Below, piece after piece: positions 36,142 through 43,129 of a stretch of 64,000 nucleotides of DNA (positions within the stretch are counted from its first letter, which is position 1; each line of letters begins with the position of its first letter). The DNA is from Flexibacter flexilis DSM 6793 (GTDB taxonomy: Bacteria; Bacteroidota; Bacteroidia; Cytophagales; Flexibacteraceae). The stretch is taken from NCBI RefSeq assembly GCF_900112255.1, contig NZ_FOLE01000001.1:848925-912924 (forward strand), read 5' to 3'. A program made the position numbers and the translations under genes. The notes beneath the pieces are model-generated. The model made no database searches. It worked only from the letters and a program-made list of their open reading frames with translations, and was not told the DNA's origin.

Positions 36142-36636
36142 ATGAAATTATCGGAAGTTAAAAACCTATTGGCCACTGTGCCTGCTGTTGATTTTAAGCT
36201 CTCGGACGGCACGTTTGTACCCGAACATTTCCACGTAACGGAAGTGGGGCTTATCACCAAACATTTTATTGACTGCGGCGGCGTGGTGCGCACCGAACAA
36301 CGCGTAAATTTCCAACTCTGGAACGCTAATGATTTTGAGCATCGCTTAAAGCCTGCCAAACTCCTGAATATCATTGCATTGTCCGAAAAAACACTGGGCA
36401 TTACGGATGCCGAAATCGAAGTAGAATATCAAGGACAAGACACCATCGGCAAGTACGGTTTGGAATTTGACGGGCAACATTTTGTATTGGTCGGCAGGGC
36501 TACCACGTGTTTGGCGCAAGACAAATGCGGCATTCCTGCTGAAGCCCTACCCACTGCCACTGGCAAACCCAAACTTAAATTAGCTGACCTGCAAAACGCT
36601 TCGGGCTGCTGCACACCCAATAGTGGTTGTTGTTAA
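36142..36636 (+). CDS. DUF6428 family protein
   Basis: 164 residues, recognised by FVPEHFHVTEVGLITKHFID and GGVVRTEQRVNFQLWNAND. Family members are common beside arsR and arsenate reductase genes in Bacteroidota; biochemistry is unknown. The tail is cysteine-rich (SGCCTPNSGCC), and C123/C128 flank CLAQDKC, suggesting metal binding. Unlike the usual arrangement no arsC or ACR3 pump follows: the toxin-immunity island begins right behind the stop. Confidence 0.85.
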   Translation: MKLSEVKNLLATVPAVDFKLSDGTFVPEHFHVTEVGLITKHFIDCGGVVRTEQRVNFQLWNANDFEHRLKPAKLLNIIALSEKTLGITDAEIEVEYQGQDTIGKYGLEFDGQHFVLVGRATTCLAQDKCGIPAEALPTATGKPKLKLADLQNASGCCTPNSGCC

Positions 36637-36649
36637 TTGGTTAAAAATA

Positions 36650-36680
36650 TATCCAGCCCCGATTTAGTCGGGGCTGGATA
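36650..36680. terminator. Bidirectional terminator behind the DUF6428 gene, left edge of the island
   Basis: TATCCAGCCCCGA and TCGGGGCTGGATA form a 13-bp stem around TTTAG. The same hairpin recurs in the island, and the flank TGTTGTTAATTGGTTA is shared as well. Confidence 0.9.
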
Positions 36681-36683
36681 CTT

Positions 36684-37376
36684 TTAATTTGTGATAAATT
36701 CTGGTATAGGAACTTTTAAAGGCAAATAACCAACATCCTTTCGCCCTTTTATTATTATATTACTCCCATCAAAATCTAATGCTTTATACATTTCTAAAAA
36801 ATACTCAACTCCTTTATGAGTTTTGTCTATTTGCTTTTCAAAAATTATTCCTGCATCATTTTCTATAACCAATTTTGAATAAACCCCATCTTCTCGAAAA
36901 TTTATCCATAAAGAGACATCAAGCTGTTTATCAGAAACACCTACAGTTAGATCCAATAGACGATAATCAGGGTTCAATTTGATTTCAATGCCTTTTAAAT
37001 AAGCATATTCTACAGCATCAAATAATTTTTTATTCTTAGTGAATGCCGCTGATTTTTTGATATAATTACAAGCCTTCTCCCAAACATAATTCTTCTTTTC
37101 ATTCCAACTTAAAGTATTAAACTGGGTCACATCAAACAATCCATAGTATTGCAAATGACCGCTATAGTAATATGGAGTATCTTTAGGCAGAACAGGATGA
37201 AGTTTGTACGTTTTTTCTGTGTAAAAATACAGATTTAAAAAATTAATTTTTTTTCCATCATATTTTTCATTTAATAAACGATTTAATAATGTTCCTAATT
37301 CAAAGAAATCATCATTAAGTGCATTAATCTTTTCATCAGCATCTTGAAACCAGAACATTAATCTTTCTATATTCAT
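36684..37376 (-). CDS. Cassette 1 putative immunity protein, 230 aa
   Basis: Starts 4 nt after the stop of the cassette 1 toxin gene, so it is presumably its antidote. No signal peptide or membrane segment; acidic and Lys/Asn/Tyr-rich. I do not recognise the family. The gene is clearly AT-richer than arsR/DUF6428 next door, in line with transfer. Ends at the hairpin 36650-36680. Confidence 0.6.
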   Translation of the reverse strand: MNIERLMFWFQDADEKINALNDDFFELGTLLNRLLNEKYDGKKINFLNLYFYTEKTYKLHPVLPKDTPYYYSGHLQYYGLFDVTQFNTLSWNEKKNYVWEKACNYIKKSAAFTKNKKLFDAVEYAYLKGIEIKLNPDYRLLDLTVGVSDKQLDVSLWINFREDGVYSKLVIENDAGIIFEKQIDKTHKGVEYFLEMYKALDFDGSNIIIKGRKDVGYLPLKVPIPEFITN

Positions 37377-37380
37377 AAAC

Positions 37381-37755
37381 TTAAGGCTTGATTGGTAATC
37401 CTGTATTAAAATTAACGGGGTAAGGGATTTTCATACCTGGCAATGTATACTGTCCTGTCGAATTATAATGCAAACTCCTTAGATATTTTTCCATTTTATG
37501 GGCTTGATTCTTAGGCATTACAGAAGAAATCTTACCATAAGCACCAGGCCCAGCCTGCTTAAGAGACTGAGCATATCTAAAAAGGTTTGCATCTGTTACA
37601 CCGAATTTATAAAGCTGACCACTACCATCAAAAATTGTGTAAGTTCCAGATGGAGCTAAGGATTTGGAAGATGTTATTAACTTACTAGCAATCCCTAACC
37701 TCTTTCCTACCGCTCGTGCCACCACGCCTATTTTCTTGGTCGGCATCACTTGCAA
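37381..37755 (-). CDS. Cassette 1 toxin tip, possibly GIY-YIG-like nuclease
   Basis: 124 residues. Residues 1-22 are the shared pre-toxin peptide; the unique part starts near ASKLITSSKSL. Its SGTYTIFDGSGQLYKFGV followed by a conserved Arg, then MPKNQAHKMEKYLRSLHYNS and KIPYPVNFNTGLPI, recalls the GIY-YIG arrangement (G-Y-x-I, a second G-containing strand, then Arg and Glu), though this is tentative. The frame begins TTG-CAA-GTG-ATG straight after an in-frame stop, so any product would lack a delivery domain. Confidence 0.6.
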   Translation of the reverse strand: MQVMPTKKIGVVARAVGKRLGIASKLITSSKSLAPSGTYTIFDGSGQLYKFGVTDANLFRYAQSLKQAGPGAYGKISSVMPKNQAHKMEKYLRSLHYNSTGQYTLPGMKIPYPVNFNTGLPIKP

Positions 37756-37843
37756 GGCCAGCTCGGAGCCTAAGTCTGTTGGCGGTTGTTGTTAATTGGT
37801 TATAAAAGTATCCAGCCCCGATTTAGTCGGGGCTGGATACTTT
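37690..37843 (-). repeat. Island header copy 1
   Basis: A 154-bp module: a 17-bp hairpin (37805-37843), then AACCAATTAACAACC with an in-frame TAA, then codons for QPPTDLGSELALQV and MPTKKIGVVARAVGKRLG. Nearly identical to header copy 2. Confidence 0.85.
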
Positions 37844-37844
37844 G

Positions 37845-38102
37845 TTATTTCTTTTGAATAATTAACGCTAAAGAATTTTCTTCTAACGAATTATATTCAT
37901 CAAAGTGTAGGTGGTAGCCTGATGGAACTTCTTTTTGTGCTAAGTTCAACAAATGATTTGCCAATGAGACCAACCCTTCTTTATTGGCGACAATACTGAT
38001 AACCCCATTTTCATACTTGGTTTCTATTTCAAAACCATTTTCCCATTTGTATTTAATTCCCTTTTCTACTGTAAAAGCTGGTACTTCTATTCTTATGTCC
38101 AT
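37845..38102 (-). CDS. Cassette 2 immunity protein (Imm32-like), 85 aa
   Basis: Small acidic protein starting MDIRIEVPAFTVEKGIKY and ending EENSLALIIQKK, with ANKEGLVSLANHLLNLAQ and PSGYHLHFDEYNSLEE. This layout resembles small Imm32-type immunity proteins; the family label is tentative. It lies 12 nt after the cassette 2 toxin gene. Its last 47-62 nt reappear as three fossils elsewhere in the island (38575, 41165, 43021). Confidence 0.65.
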   Translation of the reverse strand: MDIRIEVPAFTVEKGIKYKWENGFEIETKYENGVISIVANKEGLVSLANHLLNLAQKEVPSGYHLHFDEYNSLEENSLALIIQKK

Positions 38103-38114
38103 ATTTTTTGTAAA

Positions 38115-38486
38115 TTAATCTGTTAAATAAATGTGTAAGTTGTTATCTACCATCATTTTACTTGGCTTAGCAGGATTTGGTATCAAAGTTTCAAAATTAA
38201 CATGAGGGCCACCACCATGAGCTCCAGTAATATCACTTACTCCCATTCTAAATACTCTTGTAACATCTGCTGAAACGTACCGACTGCTTCCATGTACAAG
38301 TTCCTTGTATCCTTTTCCTAAAAATTGTTCCCCTAATTCTAGGGCTTTGCTTGACGAAACTTTCATTCCATCTTTTAAACCTAATTGAGATAATGTTTTG
38401 AATCCCACCTTAGTAACAACCATCCCTAACCTTTGTCCTACCGCTCCTGCCACCACGCCTATTTTCTTGGTCGGCATCACTTGCAA
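38115..38486 (-). CDS. Cassette 2 toxin tip, 123 aa
   Basis: Shared peptide (here AGAVGQRLG) followed by a unique domain: LGEQFLGKGYKELVHGSSRY, then VFRMGVSDITGAHGGGPHVN and FETLIPNP. Tips with GxGYKE, FRM-x-x-SD and HG-x-GPHxxFE occur at the end of many Rhs/CDI-type proteins; I know no firm activity. 241 nt of this gene (38239-38479) are repeated almost identically at 39372-39612. Confidence 0.6.
   Translation of the reverse strand: MQVMPTKKIGVVAGAVGQRLGMVVTKVGFKTLSQLGLKDGMKVSSSKALELGEQFLGKGYKELVHGSSRYVSADVTRVFRMGVSDITGAHGGGPHVNFETLIPNPAKPSKMMVDNNLHIYLTD
38239..38479. repeat. 241-nt duplicated toxin segment, copy 1
   Basis: Matches 39372-39612 without gaps and with only a handful of substitutions. 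Confidence 0.85.
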
Positions 38487-38574
38487 GGCCAGCTCGGAGC
38501 CTAAGTCTGTTGGCGGTTGTTGTTAATTGGTTATAAAAGTATCCAGCCCCGATTTAGTCGGGGCTGGATACTTT
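38421..38574 (-). repeat. Island header copy 2
   Basis: Same module as copy 1: hairpin 38536-38574, in-frame TAA, and the shared pre-toxin codons. Continues leftwards (in + terms rightwards) into the fossil at 38575. Confidence 0.85.
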
Positions 38575-38636
38575 GTTATTTCTTTTGAATAATTAACGCT
38601 AAAGAATTTTCTTCTAACGAATTATATTCATCAAAG
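38575..38636 (-). pseudogene. Fossil 3' end of the Imm32-like gene, copy 1
   Basis: 62 nt identical to the last part of 37845-38102 (codons for HFDEYNSLEENSLALIIQKK), ending exactly where a REP hairpin begins. Confidence 0.8.
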
Positions 38637-38639
38637 TTA

Positions 38640-38720
38640 ATGGTCTGTGAGGACACAGACCATGGAAGTAGACCCTCCATTATCTGTTGCTTCGGGATGC
38701 GCTACGCTAACATCCCGAAG
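38640..38720. repeat. REP-like element, two hairpins
   Basis: ATGGTCTGTG-AGGA-CACAGACCAT (38640-38663), then CTTCGGGATG and CATCCCGAAG (38690-38720). The first hairpin is a base-pair-compensated relative of 35409-35432. The cassette 3 immunity gene ends inside the second hairpin. Confidence 0.75.
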
Positions 38721-39180
38721 AGCAGGACCAAAGCACAAAACCATTTCTCTCTAATGTCAGAGAATCTACAACTTTACGAAAAGCAATATGAACATCTCCT
38801 TCTATCACTTCATCTATACAGTCATAATCAGGTTCAAAAACTACAACCCATTTTTTTTCGACTCCAGTTAAAGAATACAACAGGTTTAATAATATGTCAT
38901 TTTTTTTGGGGACATTCGTATCTACTGAAAGTTCATTTATCAAATTTTCAATTCCATCAAGTATTGAAATACATTGCCATTGTTCTCCTTGAAAATCATT
39001 TGGCAATAATGGTATGATGTGATCAGGAACATTTGACTTGGTTAGTTTAAAATAATGAAACCAAGCTTCCTCTTGACCTTGTGGAAATTTTTCTCCCTGC
39101 CACTCATAAACAGGTTGTTCAAATTTAATAGTTGTTATTTTTGACTCTATTGGTAATAAAAATTCGAAACCTACGTCCAT
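38707..39180 (-). CDS. Cassette 3 putative immunity protein, 157 aa
   Basis: Soluble acidic protein, MDVGFEFLLPIESKITTIKF to the end, with Trp-rich segments (YEWQGEKFPQG, EEAWFHYF). It begins 15 nt after the stop of the second toxin tail (39196), its likely partner. The last residues (LWSCSSGC) are encoded by the REP element, so the natural C-terminus may have been replaced. Family not recognised. Confidence 0.55.
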   Translation of the reverse strand: MDVGFEFLLPIESKITTIKFEQPVYEWQGEKFPQGQEEAWFHYFKLTKSNVPDHIIPLLPNDFQGEQWQCISILDGIENLINELSVDTNVPKKNDILLNLLYSLTGVEKKWVVVFEPDYDCIDEVIEGDVHIAFRKVVDSLTLERNGFVLWSCSSGC

Positions 39181-39195
39181 TATTATAATATTTTT

Positions 39196-39988
39196 TTAAG
39201 GAAATGGCACAGCGTTACCATATTGCCAATTCTTTCCGTTATTGAAATTAAAAATGTGCTGATGCGGATTTGGATGTACTAAAGGACGTCCATGTGTGGT
39301 CCAATCCACTCTACTCCAAGGAACTATTTTTCCATTAGCCAAAGGCTAAGAGCCGCCAGTAAATGTTGCAGACTCCCATTCTAAATACTCTTGTACCATC
39401 TGCTGAAACGTACCGACTGCTTCCATGTACAAGTTCCTTGTATCCTTTTCCTAAAAATTGTTCCCCTAATTCTAGGGCTTTGCTTGACGAAACTTTCATT
39501 CCATCTTTTAAACCTAATTGAGATAATGTTTTGAATCCCACCTTAGTAACAACCATCCCTAACCTCTTTCCTACCGCTCGTGCCACCACGCCTATTTTCT
39601 TGGTCGGCATCATTTCCAAGGCTGCATCTTTAGCTAATTGATTGGCATTTGTTGCTTCGTAATTAAAGGGATCATAGTTGATCTCTCGTGAATGATTATA
39701 TATTCTAAAGGCAGTACGTGTACCAGACAAGTCAATTACAAACAGTCCATAATATTTCCCTTCAGTTCTATTCCAATCATCACCAGCCTCAGCTATTGCT
39801 ATAGCTTTTTGACCCACTTTAGAGCCAAAGGTTTTTATTGCTTTTACCGATTCATTATAACCAAATTTCCATTCTGTACGGTGCTCCACTGGGGCAGAAG
39901 AAGGTGAACCACTACCATAACCAGCACCGCCAGAAACAAACCATATCCTAAAAAGCTGGACAAAAAAGACCTTGTTTCTAAAGGGCAT
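39196..39988 (-). pseudogene. Cassette 3 chimeric toxin remnant with pre-toxin region
   Basis: An open frame 39335-39988 encodes 217 residues: a stretch not found in other cassettes (TEWKFGYNESVKAIKTFGSK, then IAEAGDDWNRTEGKYYGLFV and NANQLAKDAALEM), then MPTKKIGVVARAVGKRLG, then the first 80 residues of the cassette 2 toxin. It breaks off into a short unrelated tail. In another frame 39196-39370 codes for a different toxin end (KIVPWSRVDWTTHGRPLVH, then HPNPHQHIFNFNNGKNW). So two toxin tips were joined imprecisely. The upstream part is the only sample in the window of what preceded the shared peptide in the parent protein. Confidence 0.65.
39372..39612. repeat. 241-nt duplicated toxin segment, copy 2
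   Basis: Matches 38239-38479 in register; includes the shared pre-toxin codons (39554-39611) but no hairpin header. Confidence 0.85.
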
Positions 39989-40042
39989 AGCAAGCTTACC
40001 AAGGCAGATGCGGGCAGAACTGCCGCTCCCAAAAAGAAGTAA
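39908..40042 (+). pseudogene. Possible plus-strand gene tail
   Basis: An open frame closing with KADAGRTAAPKKK and TAA, rich in Lys/Ala and looking like the end of a small basic protein, followed by a hairpin. It runs opposite to the cassettes and overlaps the start of the chimeric toxin remnant. No start codon or homologue is evident; may be chance. Confidence 0.25.
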
Positions 40043-40047
40043 AACCC

Positions 40048-40075
40048 AAACGCCAAGCTGTTAAGCCTGGCGTTT
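40048..40075 (-). terminator. Terminator after the cassette 4 immunity gene
   Basis: AAACGCCAGGC pairs with GCTTGGCGTTT on the minus strand (11 bp, one G-T). It differs from the island's common hairpin. Confidence 0.75.
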
Positions 40076-40078
40076 CTA

Positions 40079-40720
40079 CTACTTGATAAGTTCTTTATAT
40101 TCCTGTGGTAACCACTCTCGTATTTCTTCCTGCTCTTCCTTCGGTTGACTAAAATATTTTTGAAAAATATGGGCTAATTCAGGTTTAAAGCCGATTATGT
40201 CAACTGGATTTTCAAAATCATTTGCAGAATACTTACCCCAATTACCTTTTGAACCAAAAACTAAGTAGTTATTGTAGCTCATTTCTAAAAGAACAGCCGA
40301 TATATAGTTTCCGCTTGTGAGTTCTTCCCAAGTTATATTTACTGGAAACTTCATTCTAAACATTGGCTCTCCTTCTGTAAAATCTTGTGAATGCTGGATA
40401 ATTACGAAATACTCTTCTTCGACTTCCTGCATAGTTCTTTGCAATTGCTTAAAATCTTCTTCTAAGAATAAACACCCCCCCTTTAAAGCCATCATATCAA
40501 ATATAGAATGATAAATTAAATCTGGTAAATTTTTGCCTTGAACAAAAATTTTATCTTGTATTGGTTTCCAAACACTCAAATATTCTTGCTCTGGTAACCA
40601 ATACTTTTGTAAGTACATCTCTGCTATCTTTTTATTCCCCCAGATTGGGTCAGGGACAAGTTTTGAAAATCCAGCCCAGTGATATAATTCGTAAAAATTT
40701 ATATGTTTAGTAAATTCCAT
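40079..40720 (-). CDS. Cassette 4 putative immunity protein, 213 aa
   Basis: Soluble acidic protein, aromatic-rich at the N-terminus (FYELYHWAGFSKLVPDP). Its ATG overlaps the toxin stop as TAATG at 40720, a coupling typical of toxin-immunity pairs. Has its own terminator. I do not recognise the family. Confidence 0.6.
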   Translation of the reverse strand: MEFTKHINFYELYHWAGFSKLVPDPIWGNKKIAEMYLQKYWLPEQEYLSVWKPIQDKIFVQGKNLPDLIYHSIFDMMALKGGCLFLEEDFKQLQRTMQEVEEEYFVIIQHSQDFTEGEPMFRMKFPVNITWEELTSGNYISAVLLEMSYNNYLVFGSKGNWGKYSANDFENPVDIIGFKPELAHIFQKYFSQPKEEQEEIREWLPQEYKELIK

Positions 40721-41076
40721 TATGGATTAATTCTAATTTTGTAGACATCACTTCCTTGGTTAATGAAAATAGTAAACTCGCCACTTGTAGATGAAAAGTA
40801 TTTACTAATAATAGTTCCATTTGGCATTATATAATAACCTTTGAGCGATAAAGTTCCACCATTTGTAATGGATTTAAATATTGCAGATCCATCACCCTTT
40901 ACAAAGCCTTGTAAACCTGCTTTTACTTTCGTTAGCTCTCCTGCCCCCCGAATTAGGCTTTCAGCACTATTAAATTGAGCTAAAATTTTCACTCCCCCCA
41001 CTTTAGCAGCAATCCCTAACCTCTTTCCTACCGCTCGTGCCACCACGCCTATTTTCTTGGTCGGCATCACTTGCAA
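40720..41076 (-). CDS. Cassette 4 toxin tip, 118 aa
   Basis: Shared peptide (1-22) plus a unique domain: FNSAESLIRGAGELTKVKAG, GFVKGDGSAIFKSITNGG, then two beta strands ending FINQGSDVYKIRINP. No family assigned; the short alpha/beta layout would suit a small nuclease, but no catalytic residues can be named. Begins with TTG/GTG/ATG after the header stop codon. Confidence 0.55.
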   Translation of the reverse strand: MQVMPTKKIGVVARAVGKRLGIAAKVGGVKILAQFNSAESLIRGAGELTKVKAGLQGFVKGDGSAIFKSITNGGTLSLKGYYIMPNGTIISKYFSSTSGEFTIFINQGSDVYKIRINP

Positions 41077-41160
41077 GGCCAGTTCAGTGCCTAAGTCTGT
41101 TGGCGGTGGTTTCTTAATTGGTTATAAAAGTATCCAGCCTCGATTTAGTCGAGGTTGGAT
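41011..41160 (-). repeat. Island header copy 4, with compensated hairpin
   Basis: Same module; the stem reads GCCTCGA-TTTAG-TCGAGGT instead of GCCCCGA-TTTAG-TCGGGGC, so two changes keep the pairing. QPPTDLG is altered to a version with AAACCACCGCC. Confidence 0.8.
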
Positions 41161-41164
41161 GGCT

Positions 41165-41211
41165 TGTATTTCTTTTGAATAATTAACTCTAACGAATTAT
41201 ATTCATCAAAG
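41165..41211 (-). pseudogene. Fossil 3' end of the Imm32-like gene, copy 2
   Basis: Matches the end of 37845-38102 but lacks 15 nt (five codons) and has one further change; stops at CATCAAAG, the same point as copies 1 and 3. Followed by a decayed GTCTGTG-AAGA-CTCAAAC hairpin (41217-41236). Confidence 0.75.
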
Positions 41212-41339
41212 TGAGTTGTCTGTGAAGACTCAAACCATGGATTAGATTTAATTACAAAATCTTTTAGGTTTTAATCGCTCGTAAAAGTGTTTTATGTTTG
41301 CACTGTAAAGCAAAATCACCGTTTTAATAATCCTTTTAA

Positions 41340-41617
41340 GAGTTTTTATATGGATACTTTCGGTAATTGGCAGATATGAAAGGGATGAGATGCCCCCAAG
41401 TATTGATGTGGCTAAAAACATTTCTAATCACTTAAATACTACGGTAGGTTATCTTTTATTAGGGGAAACAGATAAAGTCGATTTGTTTAAAGACCCTGTA
41501 ATGCTTCAGCGATTGGCTGAACTGGACAAAATGGAAACAACAGAAAAAAGCCATATCCTACACGTGCTTGATGGCTTCATTAAATCTGTTAAACTTAAAA
41601 ATATTGCTGCTCTGTAA
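41340..41617 (+). pseudogene. 5'-truncated XRE-family regulator
   Basis: The open part from ATG 41390 encodes 75 residues (IDVAKNISNHLNTTVGYLLL, then GETDKVDLFKDPVMLQRL), the second half of a common XRE regulator. The in-frame sequence upstream reads VIGRYERDEMPPS, which continues the family's pattern, but the N-terminal helices are gone. Oriented against the cassettes. Without helices 1-3 it cannot bind DNA normally. Confidence 0.75.
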
Positions 41618-41620
41618 TCA

Positions 41621-42118
41621 TCAAAAATGCCTTACAGACAACTCATTAAGCATCACTGTAGCTTGGTTATAAAGCGATGTATTTTCTTCTCTAATCTCAA
41701 AATCTTGAGCAATACATTCAAACATATTATCGTGAAAAGTTAATATGTAATGCTTGTACATTTTCCATTTTTCAGGATTATAATTAGGGTGGATTTTTTC
41801 AATGTCCTGTAGAGATTTAATAAGATCAGAATTTCTCAGCTCATAAAATGAGTAAGATTTCATACCAAGTTTACTATATGGATGCCCTTGTATTGTTTCA
41901 TCGCCTGGTAAACCAAAGGTGTATTTCAAGAAAGCTTTAAACTTTAATGCAAAAATACCTGTGTCATAAATGGTATTGCGTTCTTGTGGGATGGTAGATG
42001 AACTTTGTTTATCCGCATAAAATGCAATAAACAACTCATTATCGTTTGATAATATAGTTGGCGAAGGCGAACCAAAATCCATTTCAAAAAGGCCTTTTAT
42101 TTCTACTAACTCCATCAT
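41621..42118 (-). CDS. Cassette 5 second putative immunity protein, 165 aa
   Basis: Soluble protein with FEMDFGSPSPTILSND, then YTFGLPGDETIQGHPYSKLG and HYILTFHDNMFECIAQDFEI. This wording recurs in hypothetical proteins near toxins, but I know no named family. Its ATG overlaps the end of the upstream immunity gene by 4 nt, so the two are cotranscribed and coupled. May protect against a toxin no longer present. Confidence 0.6.
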   Translation of the reverse strand: MMELVEIKGLFEMDFGSPSPTILSNDNELFIAFYADKQSSSTIPQERNTIYDTGIFALKFKAFLKYTFGLPGDETIQGHPYSKLGMKSYSFYELRNSDLIKSLQDIEKIHPNYNPEKWKMYKHYILTFHDNMFECIAQDFEIREENTSLYNQATVMLNELSVRHF

Positions 42119-42546
42119 TCAACTATGTATTTTGAAGGTATCTGGTCTGATAACCAAATGCCGTTTTCTTCTTTATAAAATTGTATGTTATTTAAAAATG
42201 CTTCCTTAGGCTCTTCTAATTTTTCGCATCTACCTAAAACCTGAAAACCATAATATTTTTCTTTAACTCCTTTAATACTTATTTCATATGCCTTCCAACC
42301 TGTAATTGAATGCTTTTTTAACAAATTGAATAGTTTTTCTGAAATAGCAAAATTAGATGTGTCTTGAAAACCAACAATATCATATAGCGTGTGACCTTCA
42401 TTAATTTCCATCTTAAAGGGTTCTGCCGGTATTATTTCAGCCCTTTTTAATTTTATTTGTTCATACTCAATTAAACTCTGAATAAGAGCTTCATTTTTTT
42501 CTCTTTTTATACCTATGTAATAAAATGTTTCCATATTAAAATCCAT
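42115..42546 (-). CDS. Cassette 5 immunity protein (Imm11-like), 143 aa
   Basis: Resembles the Imm11/DUF1629 group: FAISEKLFNLLKKHSITGWK followed by a short beta strand and an aromatic-rich end (IWLSDQIPSKYIVE). Its ATG overlaps the frame-restored stop of the HNH toxin by 11 nt, which ties it to that toxin. The family call is tentative. Confidence 0.6.
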   Translation of the reverse strand: MDFNMETFYYIGIKREKNEALIQSLIEYEQIKLKRAEIIPAEPFKMEINEGHTLYDIVGFQDTSNFAISEKLFNLLKKHSITGWKAYEISIKGVKEKYYGFQVLGRCEKLEEPKEAFLNNIQFYKEENGIWLSDQIPSKYIVE

Positions 42547-42932
42547 AACTTTTCATTAATGAATTTCCAAAATTTTGAATCTGTTGAAGATTTGCATTAG
42601 GATATTGTTTAAAAAACCCATCCCATGCTTTGTTATAGGCTCCTGACGCACTCCTGTGTACTCCAACTCTGCCACCAAGTAAGATTCTTGGGGTCGTGAA
42701 TATTTAACCCTACCCTATTAAAATGCTGTTGAAAACGTTTTGCTTGTGGGAAAATATGGTGTGCGTCCATTATTGCTACGCCACTCTTAGCTGTTAGTAC
42801 CTGTAAATTATGTCTGTAATTACTTGCTGTAAAAGACTTAAATGCATTCGTACTCGTCCTAACAACAATCCCTAACCTCTTTCCTACCGCTCCTGCCACC
42901 ACGCCTATTTTCTTGGTCGGCATCACTTGCAA
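42536..42932 (-). pseudogene. Cassette 5 HNH-type nuclease toxin, frameshifted
   Basis: Shared peptide, then NYRHNLQVLTAKSGVAIMDA, HHIFPQAKRFQQHF and GLNIHDPKN: an HNH-fold toxin with the AHH/HIF metal-binding motif. The first frame dies at 42633. A shift near 42680 restores GVHRSASGAYNKAWDGFFKQ and runs to a stop at 42536, giving the missing HR-S and YN-x-x-W-x-x-F parts expected in this family. The restored frame overlaps the immunity start, so one base was probably lost or gained. Confidence 0.75.
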
Positions 42933-43016
42933 GGCCAGTTCAGTGCCTAAGTCTGTTGGCGGTGGTTTCTTAATTGGTTATAAAAGTATCCAGCCCCGAT
43001 TTAGTCGGGGTTGGAT
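42867..43016 (-). repeat. Island header copy 5
   Basis: Same module; hairpin ATCCAGCCCCGA with TCGGGGTTGGAT (42988-43016, one G-T pair). Shares the AAACCACCGCC variant with copy 4. Confidence 0.8.
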
Positions 43017-43020
43017 GGCT

Positions 43021-43068
43021 TGTTATTTCTTTTGAATAATTAACGCTAACGAATTATATTCATCAAAG
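43021..43068 (-). pseudogene. Fossil 3' end of the Imm32-like gene, copy 3
   Basis: Carries the same 15-nt deletion as copy 2 and ends at the same CATCAAAG boundary, followed by a decayed GTGGTCTATGAGG repeat. Confidence 0.75.
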
Positions 43069-43129
43069 TAAGTGGTCTATGAGGGTCGGATTGTGGGTAA
43101 AATGTTTTGATTTATTGGCTTCGTTACTA

